A DNA stretch of 25,426 nt, taken from positions 1-25,426 of the forward strand of contig CAZCZS010000016.1 in the NCBI GenBank assembly GCA_964503355.1. Direction: 5' to 3'. A program made the translations under genes and the position numbers. The DNA is from Mesoaciditoga sp964503355. GTDB lineage: Bacteria > Thermotogota > Thermotogae > Mesoaciditogales > Mesoaciditogaceae. Shown here piece by piece: positions 1-7,937 of the stretch. The notes beneath the pieces were generated by a model. The model was not told the origin of the DNA. It made no database searches and worked only from the letters and a program-made list of their open reading frames with translations. The stretch's first letter is position 1. Each line of letters starts with the position of its first letter.

Positions 1-54
1 AAAAGCGATGTTTATTTGATAAATGCCATTGGCTTGTAAAGTTGACGCACAACG
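1..54 (+). repeat. Intergenic repeat, copy 1
   Basis: First of three related copies (others at 3474-3523 and 25252-25296). Positions 1-11 (AAAAGCGATGT) recur exactly at 3474-3484. The 15-mer CATTGGCTTGTAAAG at 27-41 recurs exactly at 3497-3511. The 16-mer TTGTAAAGTTGACGCA at 34-49 recurs exactly at 25276-25291. The copy may extend left of the window. It lies just upstream of the lipoprotein gene. Function unknown. Confidence 0.7.
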
Positions 55-86
55 TAAGTTAAGAATGTTTTCAAGGAGGTGTTCCT

Positions 87-1115
87 ATGAGAAAAATGGT
101 GTTTTTAACGGTTGGTGTGTTGATTATAAGTGTTTTTGCGTTTTTGCTTTCTGGATGTACACCTGTTTCTCCAATTCCTTCGTCTTTCTCAAATCCGTAT
201 CTACCCGATAAATCTTCCGAATACGATTTGATAAGGGTATCGGTAAGTCCGGTGCTTTTGAAGAATGATAGCGGCAATTTTTCGGAACATTTGGTGTTTT
301 CTCCTCTTTATAGATATGAAAAGTTGAAAGACATCTCCTTTTCCCTTCTTGCGGTGACGTTCGATTGCTTAGAGAATGCCAGATATGAAACGATTCTTCA
401 TGAAAATACAGCGGAATCAAAGATGATATTTTCAAATGCTTGGGACGCAGATCCCAATACAGAAGGAGAAATGGGGCAGTTTTTTGACTTTGAAATCAAA
501 AGAAATTCTGAAGTTTACCTTGGAAGTGATATCAGGCTCATAGACGGTCCAAGTGGAAACACAGTTGGCACGATGACAACACAGATAGGTACCGTAACCG
601 TGAAAAGGGTTACATCTTATGTAAGTGATTTGAAAGTTGAAAATCACACGTATTCAAACGTTTTAAAAGTTGATCTGTTTTTTTCCGCTAATTATGATGA
701 ATTCAACGGTGCTTCCGTTCAATTCTCTTACTATTTCGAGAAAAACATAGGTTTAGTGAAATTCGATTCGTATATAAACATGAACTCACAAAAATTACCA
801 CTGATGAGCGTAGATTTAGTTAAAACGGATGTGGGAAAGTATGAAATAGGTCCTGCGCCGGCTCGTGCACTTTCACCGAACAACACTCAAGTTTCAGGAG
901 ACGTTGTTCTCACATGGAACAGCACGGAAACGAATGTGACTTACGATTTGATTCTTTTTGATTCAAATGGCGATTCGACAAGAATATCATCTTTAAAATC
1001 CACCACGTACGATATAGGTGTTCTGAATGAAGATGTGTATTTGTGGACGATTGTAACGGTGACAAGCAATGGCCTTTCCACCATTTCGAAGCCGGCTTTT
1101 TTTGTGGTTTATTGA
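87..1115 (+). CDS. Putative lipoprotein with C-terminal fibronectin type III-like domain
   Basis: The 342-residue product starts with a lipoprotein signal: K3, a hydrophobic core and a lipobox LSGC with Cys24 as the predicted lipidated residue, so it is probably anchored in the envelope facing the periplasm or outside. Residues about 25-255 are beta-rich and match no family I recognise. Residues about 258-342 look like a fibronectin-III/Ig-like sandwich (proline-rich entry, a VVLTW strand, a YLWTIV strand). The ATG at 87 is preceded by AAGGAGGTG at 74-82, which fixes the start. It is a single gene, convergent with the amidohydrolase. No enzyme motif is visible. A binding or surface-scaffold role is only a guess from the Fn3-like end. 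Confidence 0.85.
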   Translation: MRKMVFLTVGVLIISVFAFLLSGCTPVSPIPSSFSNPYLPDKSSEYDLIRVSVSPVLLKNDSGNFSEHLVFSPLYRYEKLKDISFSLLAVTFDCLENARYETILHENTAESKMIFSNAWDADPNTEGEMGQFFDFEIKRNSEVYLGSDIRLIDGPSGNTVGTMTTQIGTVTVKRVTSYVSDLKVENHTYSNVLKVDLFFSANYDEFNGASVQFSYYFEKNIGLVKFDSYINMNSQKLPLMSVDLVKTDVGKYEIGPAPARALSPNNTQVSGDVVLTWNSTETNVTYDLILFDSNGDSTRISSLKSTTYDIGVLNEDVYLWTIVTVTSNGLSTISKPAFFVVY

Positions 1116-1136
1116 GCCTATAGAATTGACTTTTGA

Positions 1137-1172
1137 TGAATTCAACGCCATCTTTCGATGGCGTTGAATTCA
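1137..1172. other. Perfect 16-bp hairpin between convergent genes
   Basis: TGAATTCAACGCCATC (1137-1152) pairs perfectly with 1157-1172 around a TTTC loop. It lies between the lipoprotein stop (1115) and the amidohydrolase stop (1196), where a two-way terminator is expected. Neither strand has a U-tract after the stem: the plus side continues AAAAACAGG and the minus side TCAAAAGTC. It is therefore not a canonical intrinsic terminator. Confidence 0.8.
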
Positions 1173-1195
1173 AAAACAGGGATCAATTCAAACGC

Positions 1196-2347
1196 TCATA
1201 GTGAAATTTTTTTACCATCTACGTACACGGATTCCACCGTTGAACGCGCATCGAAGGGATGTCCGTCCCATATCACCAAATCGGCATCTTTTCCCTTTTC
1301 TATGGTTCCTATTCTTTTTTCCATTCCAAGTATCGTTGCGGGATTGACGGTTAGCATTTTTAAAAGATCTTCTTCTTTCGAACCATACCTCAAAGCGGTG
1401 GCGGCTTGAATTGATGCATATTCCAATGGGATGACCGGGTGATCGCACATCAAAGCGGCCAACACACCGTTTTCGTTCAATATTTTCAGCGCTTCCATGG
1501 TCATATCTTTGAGTTCGTATTTTGTTCTGAACGTCAGCAAGGGTCCGGCGACAACGGGCACCTTTTTTTCTTTCAGCACATCGACTATCTTGTATCCTTC
1601 TGTGGCGTGCTCTATGACGAATTTGAAGTGAAATTCTTCCGCGATACGAATGGCCGTTAAGATGTCATCGGCACGATGAGCGTGAATCCTGGCTGGAATC
1701 TTTCCCTTTAAAACCATTTCTCCTATTTCGTATTTTGAATTTCTCTTCGTGAAAGGTTTGCCTTCTTTTTCAGCCATCTCTTTTTCCACCATGTAATCTT
1801 GCACTTTCATGAAGAAATCGCGCGCCGTGGCCGCTACTCCCAAACGTGTAGATGGCGTTTTTTTCTGATCTTTGTAAACCATCTTCGGATTTTCTCCGAA
1901 TGCCATTTTCATGCCAGCCGGGGCTTTTACAAGCATCTTGTCCACATTCGTGGGGTTCAATTTCACTATTGCACCTTGGCCACCCACCACGTTGGCGCTG
2001 CCGGGGAGTATCATAACCGTTGTGACTCCTCCCTTTAAGGCCCTTTTTATCGCCGGGTCTGCGGGATTGAATGCGTCCCACGCTCTCACGTTTGGTGTGA
2101 GTGGATCCGTCATTTCATTTCCATCCGATGCGTACACCATTCCCACACCTTCTTCATAGAGTCCTATGTGTGAATGCGCGTCTATAAATCCCGGTAAAAG
2201 GTATTTTCCGTTTAGGTCCACGATTTCTGCGTCTTCGTTTGTTATCTTTCCTACTTCTTTTATCTTCCCATCCTCTATTAGCACATCGCCGACAAACGGT
2301 TTTGAAGATATGGGAATTACGTTCCCATTTTTAAACAACGTTTTCAT
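1196..2347 (-). CDS. Amidohydrolase (imidazolonepropionase-like, COG1228 type)
   Basis: The 383-residue product is a metal-dependent amidohydrolase, probably cytoplasmic. Visible features are an N-terminal beta-sandwich part, the metal-binding HxH as H58/H60 in DAHSH, GGVTTVMILPGSANVVGGQG at about 106-125, IHAHRADD (H222/H224), VIEHATE (H247), CDHP (D302/H303) and the C-terminal GKDADLVIW that closes the sandwich. Members act on cyclic amides, N-acyl or dipeptide-like substrates; the substrate cannot be read here. I chose ATG 2347 because AAGGGA lies 10 bases upstream; a GTG at 2356 in the same frame is only 1 base from that site. The gene follows the dehydrogenase by about 20 bases on the same strand, so the two are probably cotranscribed and may act on one substrate. 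Confidence 0.88.
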   Translation of the reverse strand: MKTLFKNGNVIPISSKPFVGDVLIEDGKIKEVGKITNEDAEIVDLNGKYLLPGFIDAHSHIGLYEEGVGMVYASDGNEMTDPLTPNVRAWDAFNPADPAIKRALKGGVTTVMILPGSANVVGGQGAIVKLNPTNVDKMLVKAPAGMKMAFGENPKMVYKDQKKTPSTRLGVAATARDFFMKVQDYMVEKEMAEKEGKPFTKRNSKYEIGEMVLKGKIPARIHAHRADDILTAIRIAEEFHFKFVIEHATEGYKIVDVLKEKKVPVVAGPLLTFRTKYELKDMTMEALKILNENGVLAALMCDHPVIPLEYASIQAATALRYGSKEEDLLKMLTVNPATILGMEKRIGTIEKGKDADLVIWDGHPFDARSTVESVYVDGKKISL

Positions 2348-2367
2348 ATTTTTCACATCCCTTCAAT

Positions 2368-3354
2368 TCAATACGTTAACGTTGGATCAACTCTATTTCT
2401 GATTTCTCCATTTTTCAGATAACTTTCGATCGTTTTTACGGTGTCGTCGATCATAGCCGTCATGTTTTCCCTTGTCACGCCAGCGATATGCGGAGAAAGC
2501 ACGACGTTCTTAAGCGTGTGAATTGGATACTTGCTTGGCAACGAAACGTTTGAAGTTTCATCAGGATATCGGTACCATGTATCTATCGCCGCACCGGCGA
2601 GTATCCCGTTTTTCAAAGACTCGTACAACGATTTTTCTTCGAGTATTTCTCCCCTGCTTACGTTTACGATGAATTTTCCCTTCATGTGAGAAAAGCGTTT
2701 CTTGTCGAAGAGACCTTTTGTCTCTGCGGTGAGTGGTAAGGCTACGAATACGATATCTCCTTTCGAAATGGCCGTTTCAAGATCGTAAGTCACTTCGTCC
2801 GCGTATTTTGGCATCGCATCTATTGGATGTTTTTTGAAGGCGATGATATGACATTCAAATGCTTTCATCATTTTGGCTATATGTTTTCCGATATTTCCAA
2901 AGCCCACTATCGTACAATTTTTCCCTTGAATGGATATCCAGTAATCGTTATCTGGCAAACCAACGGGAAAGCCGTGCCATATTCCCTTTTGCAGATCGTT
3001 GTGGTATTCCACCACTCTGCCCATAAGGGCTAAAGCCAAAGCTACCGCTCTTTCGGCAACAACTTTGGAGTTTGAGTGCGTGTTGGTAACGGTTATTCCT
3101 CTTTTTCTTATGACTTCCCAGTCGAGCATGTTCACGCCGGTCCAGGGAACGAATATGATTTTCAAATGCTCCGCGTTTTCTATTTCTTCGGTTTTAAAAT
3201 GTCCTCCTACCACCGCTTGAGCTTCTCGTAGAATCGTTCGAGGGTGTTCCACTTCTCTAAACGTTATGAATTCGACGTTGGGAAACTCTTTTCTCAATTT
3301 TTCAATTCTTTCGAACCACTCTTTTGTCAAGCGATTTGTGAAAACTACTTTCAA
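2368..3354 (-). CDS. D-2-hydroxyacid dehydrogenase, NAD(P)-dependent
   Basis: The 328-residue protein has the usual two-domain layout: a substrate-binding lobe at 1-95 and 295-328 around a Rossmann domain. The nucleotide motif is GFGNIG (151-156), catalytic Arg is R234 in VSRGE, and catalytic His is H289 in SPHIAG. The usual acidic residue of the D-x-x-x-x-E-P segment appears as Y263 before P264, with D265/E266 next to it; a W-Y-x-Y-P form is, I believe, found in a subfamily of these enzymes. The family interconverts 2-oxoacids and D-2-hydroxyacids (phosphoglycerate, glyoxylate, hydroxypyruvate and others); the substrate is not readable. The start is TTG 3354, placed by AAGGAGGTG just upstream; the longer open frame to 3471 lacks a ribosome site. 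First gene of a two-gene operon with the amidohydrolase. Confidence 0.9.
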   Translation of the reverse strand: MKVVFTNRLTKEWFERIEKLRKEFPNVEFITFREVEHPRTILREAQAVVGGHFKTEEIENAEHLKIIFVPWTGVNMLDWEVIRKRGITVTNTHSNSKVVAERAVALALALMGRVVEYHNDLQKGIWHGFPVGLPDNDYWISIQGKNCTIVGFGNIGKHIAKMMKAFECHIIAFKKHPIDAMPKYADEVTYDLETAISKGDIVFVALPLTAETKGLFDKKRFSHMKGKFIVNVSRGEILEEKSLYESLKNGILAGAAIDTWYRYPDETSNVSLPSKYPIHTLKNVVLSPHIAGVTRENMTAMIDDTVKTIESYLKNGEIRNRVDPTLTY

Positions 3355-3388
3355 CTCTCCACCTCCTTTTTGTTCGGTTAACGAATTA

Positions 3389-3394
3389 ATTATA
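3389..3394 (-). promoter_or_regulatory. -10 box for the dehydrogenase/amidohydrolase operon
   Basis: A perfect TATAAT reads on the minus strand about 35 bases before the TTG start at 3354. No convincing -35 box lies 16-18 bases further upstream (the best candidate, TGAAGA, matches 3 of 6), so activation or a weak promoter is possible. Confidence 0.5.
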
Positions 3395-3473
3395 CACCAT
3401 ACGTTTGCGATATCTTCACATGATCCGAGATCTCGGTCCTTTAGCAATGACGTTGAAAACAAAGATCCCACTG

Positions 3474-3523
3474 AAAAGCGATGTATGGCTAAAATTCATT
3501 GGCTTGTAAAGGTGACTCACACC
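3474..3523 (+). repeat. Intergenic repeat, copy 2
   Basis: It shares AAAAGCGATGT (3474-3484) and CATTGGCTTGTAAAG (3497-3511) exactly with copy 1, then GTGACTCAC where copies 1 and 3 have TTGACGCAC/A. The spacer between the two blocks is 3 bases shorter than in copy 1. It lies in the 280-base gap between the divergent dehydrogenase and MFS genes. The rest of that gap holds the minus-strand -10 box and a weak plus-strand promoter candidate (TTTACC 3543, TAAAGT 3566). Confidence 0.7.
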
Positions 3524-3634
3524 GGGGTTATCTTTCACTTTTTTTACCACTATGAAATACTGAGATAAAGTTCAGGAAAAATTGGTAAAACTTGGAGAAT
3601 TTTTTTAGCGCATATTCCGGTGGGAGGCGAAAAT

Positions 3635-5026
3635 ATGGAGAATTTGGAAAAGTATTTGGATGAATCCAAGTTGGATAAGTATCATTTTAAGGCGATGTTC
3701 GTATCGGGAATGGGTTTTTTCACCGATGCATACGATCTTTTCATAATAGGGATTGCGCTTTCAATACTCGCTCCGTTGTGGAAATTGACTCCTTCTCAAG
3801 TTGGAATAATAGGAAGTACCTCGTTGGTATCGGCTTTCTTGGGCTCTTTCATATTTGGAAGGATAGCGGATAAATTCGGAAGAAAAAAGGTGTACGGTGT
3901 TGAAGCGATCATCATGACAATTGGCGCTTTGCTTTCCGCCGTTTCACCGAATTTCGCGTGGATGGTTTTTTCCAGATTTTTACTCGGCGTTGGAATAGGA
4001 GGAGATTATCCGGTAAGTGCCGTGATAATGAGCGAGTACTCAAATAAAAAAGATAGGGGGAAGCTCGTTGGACTGGTCTTTTCAATGCAAGCGCTTGGTC
4101 TTATAGTAGGGCCGTTGGTGGCGTTGCTCTTGATATCCGTTTCTCTTCCTTCAGACTTGTCTTGGCGTATCATGTTGGCCTTGGGAGCGATACCGTCCAT
4201 GATGGTGATATATCTTAGAAGAAAGATACCTGAATCTCCGCGTTACACGGCTCAGGTTCTAGGAGATGTGGATAAGGCCGTCAAAGCCGTTGAAGACTTT
4301 AGGGGCATTCGCATAGAAGACAAGCCGGTTGCCACGATCCCAAACAAAAGGGCATCTCTCAAAGATTTTCTCACGAATAGAACCTACATGCTTACGCTTT
4401 TAGGAACAGCTGGAAGTTGGTTCCTGTTGGATTACGCCTATTATGGAAACACGATTTCAACGTCTTTCATAATGAACTCCATATCTCCCCACATGACGTT
4501 GATCTCAAAAATATGGAGCAGTTTCTTGATCTTCACCATTTTCGCGCTGCCTGGCTACATCTTTTCCATTCTTTTCATGGATAAATTGGGAAGAAAAACC
4601 ATACAGCTTTTGGGATTCTTGATCATGGGATTAACCTTTTTGATTATCGGTCTTTTCCCACAGGTTAAAGAGAATTTCATGTTGTTTTTAATGCTTTACG
4701 GAATAAGTTATTTTTTCACCGAATTCGGTCCCAACACCACCACTTTCGTAATTCCCTCTGAACTTTTTCCAACCGAATACAGAACAACTGGTCATGGATT
4801 TTCTGCCGGCATAGCCAAAGTTGGGGCATTTTTAGGCGTCTTGCTCTTTCCGATCATCAACCAAAGTTTGGGAATAAGGGGGACGTTCATTCTCGTCTCG
4901 TTTTTTGCCTTTGCAGGTGTGATTACAACTCTTATTTTACCTGAATCCAAGGGAAAAAGTTTGGAAGAGATATCTAAAACCCTTGATGGAAAGAAAAAGG
5001 TAGAGAATTTTTCAACCACCATTTGA
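3635..5026 (+). CDS. MFS transporter, phosphate:H+ symporter-like (sugar porter superfamily)
   Basis: The 463-residue, 12-TM inner-membrane transporter opens with GMGFFTDAYDLFIIGIA, the first-helix signature of the phosphate:H+ symporter (Pho84-like) group. Also visible are the loop 2-3 motif GRIADKFGRKK, then GGDYPVSAVIMSEY in TM4 with its Asp, DKLGRKT after TM8, and PESKGKSLEEI at the C-terminal end, typical of the sugar porter family. The substrate could be phosphate, an aromatic acid or another organic anion driven by protons. The start is ATG 3635 with GGGAGG 7-8 bases upstream; an in-frame GTG at 3620 overlaps that site. It stands alone, followed by a terminator. Similar proteins are common in acidophilic archaea, so transfer is possible (inference). 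Confidence 0.85.
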   Translation: MENLEKYLDESKLDKYHFKAMFVSGMGFFTDAYDLFIIGIALSILAPLWKLTPSQVGIIGSTSLVSAFLGSFIFGRIADKFGRKKVYGVEAIIMTIGALLSAVSPNFAWMVFSRFLLGVGIGGDYPVSAVIMSEYSNKKDRGKLVGLVFSMQALGLIVGPLVALLLISVSLPSDLSWRIMLALGAIPSMMVIYLRRKIPESPRYTAQVLGDVDKAVKAVEDFRGIRIEDKPVATIPNKRASLKDFLTNRTYMLTLLGTAGSWFLLDYAYYGNTISTSFIMNSISPHMTLISKIWSSFLIFTIFALPGYIFSILFMDKLGRKTIQLLGFLIMGLTFLIIGLFPQVKENFMLFLMLYGISYFFTEFGPNTTTFVIPSELFPTEYRTTGHGFSAGIAKVGAFLGVLLFPIINQSLGIRGTFILVSFFAFAGVITTLILPESKGKSLEEISKTLDGKKKVENFSTTI

Positions 5027-5050
5027 AAACGTGATGTGATCATGAAAGGC

Positions 5051-5084
5051 AAAAACGACTCCGTGTGAAGCGGAGTCGTTTTTT
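5051..5084 (+). terminator. Intrinsic terminator after the MFS gene
   Basis: A 12-13-bp stem, AAAACGACTCCG (5052-5063) with CGGAGTCGTTTT (5071-5082), closes a 7-base loop and runs into a T-tract, 25 bases after the stop. A strong canonical terminator. Confidence 0.92.
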
Positions 5085-5125
5085 CATGTATTTGAGTGCT
5101 TTACGAAAAGTTTTGAGGAGTGTAA

Positions 5126-5165
5126 TTGACTCTTAAAAGAATAGTTCTAAAATAAATTGTTCGAA
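5126..5165 (+). promoter_or_regulatory. Promoter and candidate MarR operator
   Basis: TTGACT (5126-5131), a 16-base spacer and TAAAAT (5148-5153) form a good sigma-70-type promoter for the regulator/exporter pair. The palindrome AGAATAGTTCT (5138-5148) sits in the spacer against the -10, and TTCGAA (5160-5165) falls near the expected transcript start. GTTC(T/G)AAA occurs at 5144 and 5158, a direct spacing of 14 bases. This arrangement suits autorepression by the downstream MarR protein (inference). Confidence 0.5.
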
Positions 5166-5209
5166 ATAGAATTAATCGTTAATAAACTACTGCAAAGGAG
5201 GCGAGCGTT

Positions 5210-5662
5210 TTGAGTCAAGAAAAAGACAGATTGACGGTGATGTTTAGCTCTTATCCTAAGTTCTTTAAGTATCTTTTTCAGGACTTCGATTACACGAAAT
5301 TCGGATTTTCAAAGGCCATGCTTTTCATATTGACAGTTTTAAGATATCGTGCAAGAGACGATGGTATCAAAATGTCACAACTCGAGTCTCACGCGGGATT
5401 GAAGAAAAGCACGTTAAGTGAATCCGTTGATGTGTTGGTGAAAAAGGGTTACGTTGAAAGAACGCGTTCTAACGAAGACAGAAGGGTGGTAAAGGTCAAA
5501 CTTACCGAAATGGGGAAAAGAAAGGCCGATGAGATAATGAAAAGCGTGAAGATGCACGTGGACAAAAAACTGGATTTTTTAAGCGAAGAAGAGAAACAAA
5601 AACTGTTCGAAGCTTTTGAATTCATCGAAAGAATTTCGGAAATGCTGAAAGAAAGGAGATAA
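5210..5662 (+). CDS. MarR-family transcriptional regulator
   Basis: The 150-residue cytoplasmic DNA-binding protein has a winged helix-turn-helix at about residues 45-105. The recognition segment is around GLKKSTLSESVDVLVKKGYV, the wing is RSNEDRRVVKVKLT with the family's D-R-R signature, and a helical dimerisation tail follows. Family members bind palindromic operators as dimers and release DNA on binding small phenolic or hydrophobic ligands. The start is TTG 5210, eight bases after AAAGGAGG. The stop lies 4 bases before the exporter start, so the pair is translationally coupled and the regulator very probably controls the exporter and itself. Confidence 0.93.
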   Translation: MSQEKDRLTVMFSSYPKFFKYLFQDFDYTKFGFSKAMLFILTVLRYRARDDGIKMSQLESHAGLKKSTLSESVDVLVKKGYVERTRSNEDRRVVKVKLTEMGKRKADEIMKSVKMHVDKKLDFLSEEEKQKLFEAFEFIERISEMLKERR

Positions 5663-5666
5663 AAAA

Positions 5667-7244
5667 ATGCCAAACGTGAGCAAAAAGATAGCCATTGGAG
5701 CACTTTTAACCGTTTTGACATCCATCTTCATGTCCTCCTTAGATCAAACCGTTGTTGGAACTGCCATGCCAAGGGTGATAAACGATCTTGGAGGAATGGA
5801 CCTCTATTCGTGGGTTTTCACGGTTTACATGCTCACATCTACCATTTTCGTTCCGATATTCGGAAAATTATCCGATATGTTTGGAAGAAAGTACTTTTAC
5901 ATGGCGGGAATACTCATATTCATGGGCGCTTCGTGGAGTGCAGGACTTTCCCAAAATATCTATTGGTTGATAATTTCGAGAGCTGTTCAAGGCTTTGGGG
6001 CTTCAATGACCATGGCAATAGGACCGGCAATAATAGGAGACGTTTTCACGGCTCGAGAAAGGGGAAAATTTCAAGGTTTGCTGGGAGCTGTCTTCGGCAT
6101 TTCGAGTATTGTTGGACCTTTGATAGGAGGATATCTCACGGACAAGCTCAGTTGGCATTGGGTTTTCTACGTTAACATGCCCATAGGTATTCCAGCTTTT
6201 ATAATGGCATACTTTTTGATTCCAAAAGAGTTGGGAAGGAATGCGATTGGAGAAAAGGTAGACTACCTTGGCGCAACTTTGCTTGGTGGAATGCTTTTGA
6301 CCTTACTTTTGGGCTTTTCTTTCGCCTCTCAGGACCATACCTGGAACGAACCAAAGGTTTGGGGATTGTTTTTGATTTCCGCCATCATATTCGTTTTCTT
6401 TTATTTCACGGAAAGAAAGGCGAAAGAACCCATTCTCGAACTTTCTCTCTTCAAAAATCAAGTCTTCACGGTTGGAAACACTTTGAATTTCATCGTTGGA
6501 TTTTCTCTTTTCGCATCTGCGGTTTATCTTCCGTTGTTCGTTCAAGCGGTTCAGGGAAAAACGGCAACGAATTCCGGACTCATTCTCATGCCCATGATGC
6601 TTGGTGCGGTTATCACGAGTATAGCTGGAGGTTTTTACATATCCAAGACCGGTAAGTACAAACTTTCTTTCGTTCTTGGAACGATCGTCATGACCTATGG
6701 ATTGTACATGATGTCTAAATTCACGGTTAACTCTTCAAGTTCGACCATTTCTCTGGCGATGGTGATCGTTGGATTGGGAGTGGGACTTCCAATGGGAATG
6801 TTGATGGTCGTTATGCAGAGTGCTGTGGAAAAGAAGTACACCGGATTGGCCCTTTCATCCGTTCAATTCTTCCGAAGTGTTGGTGGAACGGTGGGAACGG
6901 CCGTTTTGGGAACGGTTGTGAACAACACCTTTGCCGAGAAACTGAATCAATTGCCGAAGATCTTGAATTTCGTTCTTCCAAAAGAGTTTCTTCATATGAT
7001 GAAATCACCACAATTTTTGATGAACAAAAACGTTATACTTCAGAAAAGCCCAACCAGCGTTCATGCCATATTGATAGGGGTTTTTGCTAACATGTCAAAA
7101 TGGTTGGCCACCGCCATTACAAACGCTTTTTTCATTTCGATGATAGCTTCTTTGATTGCGATCGTGGCGGCGTTGATGATCAAAAGAATTCCAATAGAGG
7201 AAAAGAAGCGCGAAGCGGAGGAAGTGTTGAGCTCTATACGTTGA
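5667..7244 (+). CDS. DHA2-family (EmrB/QacA type) drug:H+ antiporter, 14 TM
   Basis: The 525-residue inner-membrane exporter has the first-helix motif LDQTVVGTAMPRV (motif D1), motif A GKLSDMFGRKY, the antiporter motif C as GISSIVGPLIGGYL, and enough hydrophobic segments for 14 helices. Length and motifs fit the DHA2 group, which exports lipophilic drugs, dyes or organic acids against protons. The substrate is not readable. The basic C-terminal tail (EEKKREAEE) is cytoplasmic. GGAGAT before the ATG lies inside the end of the MarR gene. No partner membrane-fusion protein is present, so export may stop at the inner membrane. Expression probably rises when the MarR protein binds its ligand. Confidence 0.93.
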   Translation: MPNVSKKIAIGALLTVLTSIFMSSLDQTVVGTAMPRVINDLGGMDLYSWVFTVYMLTSTIFVPIFGKLSDMFGRKYFYMAGILIFMGASWSAGLSQNIYWLIISRAVQGFGASMTMAIGPAIIGDVFTARERGKFQGLLGAVFGISSIVGPLIGGYLTDKLSWHWVFYVNMPIGIPAFIMAYFLIPKELGRNAIGEKVDYLGATLLGGMLLTLLLGFSFASQDHTWNEPKVWGLFLISAIIFVFFYFTERKAKEPILELSLFKNQVFTVGNTLNFIVGFSLFASAVYLPLFVQAVQGKTATNSGLILMPMMLGAVITSIAGGFYISKTGKYKLSFVLGTIVMTYGLYMMSKFTVNSSSSTISLAMVIVGLGVGLPMGMLMVVMQSAVEKKYTGLALSSVQFFRSVGGTVGTAVLGTVVNNTFAEKLNQLPKILNFVLPKEFLHMMKSPQFLMNKNVILQKSPTSVHAILIGVFANMSKWLATAITNAFFISMIASLIAIVAALMIKRIPIEEKKREAEEVLSSIR

Positions 7245-7254
7245 AGATGGGAAC

Positions 7255-7285
7255 TTGAACAGATGAAAGACTATGATGTTATAAT
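7255..7285 (+). promoter_or_regulatory. Promoter for lemA
   Basis: TTGAAC (7255-7260) and a perfect TATAAT (7280-7285) are separated by 19 bases, a little long. They lie just after the exporter stop and 40 bases before the LemA start, giving lemA its own transcript. Confidence 0.5.
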
Positions 7286-7324
7286 GATTCCACGTGAGCA
7301 CTCCCTTTGAGAGGAGGAAAAACT

Positions 7325-7888
7325 GTGGGTTGGATCTTTGCAATTGGAATAAGCGTGTTGATCGTCGTTTTGGTAATTTGGTTTGTCGCTATTTACAATT
7401 CGTTGGTAACCCTCAAAAAAAGAGGACAAAACGCGTGGGCTCAAATAGATGTTCAGTTGAACAGAAGGCATGATTTGATTCCCAATCTTGTGAATTCGGT
7501 AAAAGGATACATGAAATTCGAACAAGAAACGCTTCAAAAGGTTATAGATGCCAGGTCGAAAGCGCTTTCATCTGGGAATTTGAAGGATAAAATGGATGCT
7601 GAAAATCAATTGTCTGGTGCTTTGGGAAGACTCATCGCGGTTTTTGAAAGGTACCCAGAATTGAAAGCCAATCAAAACGTTGCATCTCTCATGCAACAGT
7701 TGACGGATACCGAAAACAAAATAGCGTACGCTCGTCAGTTTTACAACGACGTTGTTACGCGTTACAACACCAAATTGATGGTATTTCCATCTAACTTAGT
7801 GGCGAACGCTTTTCATTTTGAGGAAATGCCCCTTTTTGAAGTTCCACAAGAGGCTAAGAGCGCGCCCAATGTGGATCTCAATTTTTGA
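7325..7888 (+). CDS. lemA: LemA family protein
   Basis: The 187-residue protein has one N-terminal membrane helix (about residues 2-23) followed by the family core: NAWAQIDVQLNRRHDLIPNL, VKGYMKFEQ, and the conserved helix ending in IAYARQFYNDVVTRYNTK. LemA proteins are membrane-anchored helical bundles of unclear biochemical role, often next to HtpX or TPM-domain proteins; neither partner is here. The start is GTG 7325 with GAGGAGG 7 bases upstream. The frame can be read from TTG 7307, but that would place the ribosome site inside the gene. It has its own promoter and terminator, so it is a single-gene unit. Confidence 0.93.
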   Translation: MGWIFAIGISVLIVVLVIWFVAIYNSLVTLKKRGQNAWAQIDVQLNRRHDLIPNLVNSVKGYMKFEQETLQKVIDARSKALSSGNLKDKMDAENQLSGALGRLIAVFERYPELKANQNVASLMQQLTDTENKIAYARQFYNDVVTRYNTKLMVFPSNLVANAFHFEEMPLFEVPQEAKSAPNVDLNF

Positions 7889-7917
7889 AAACATCCTCGG
7901 CACGAGGATGTTTTTTT
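7888..7917 (+). terminator. Intrinsic terminator after lemA
   Basis: AAAACATCCTCG (7888-7899) pairs with CGAGGATGTTTT (7903-7914) around a 3-base loop, followed by T residues to 7917. It begins at the last base of the stop codon. Confidence 0.93.
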
Positions 7918-7937
7918 GTCTTTGTTGATGAGCTCGA

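Noticed and set aside
42..70. TTGACG in the repeat as a -35 box for the lipoprotein gene
   Set aside because: No -10 box lies 16-18 bases downstream, and copy 3 has none at that spacing either.
406..1115. Enzyme domain in the lipoprotein
   Set aside because: I could find no catalytic or metal-binding motif, only beta-rich sequence and an Fn3-like end.
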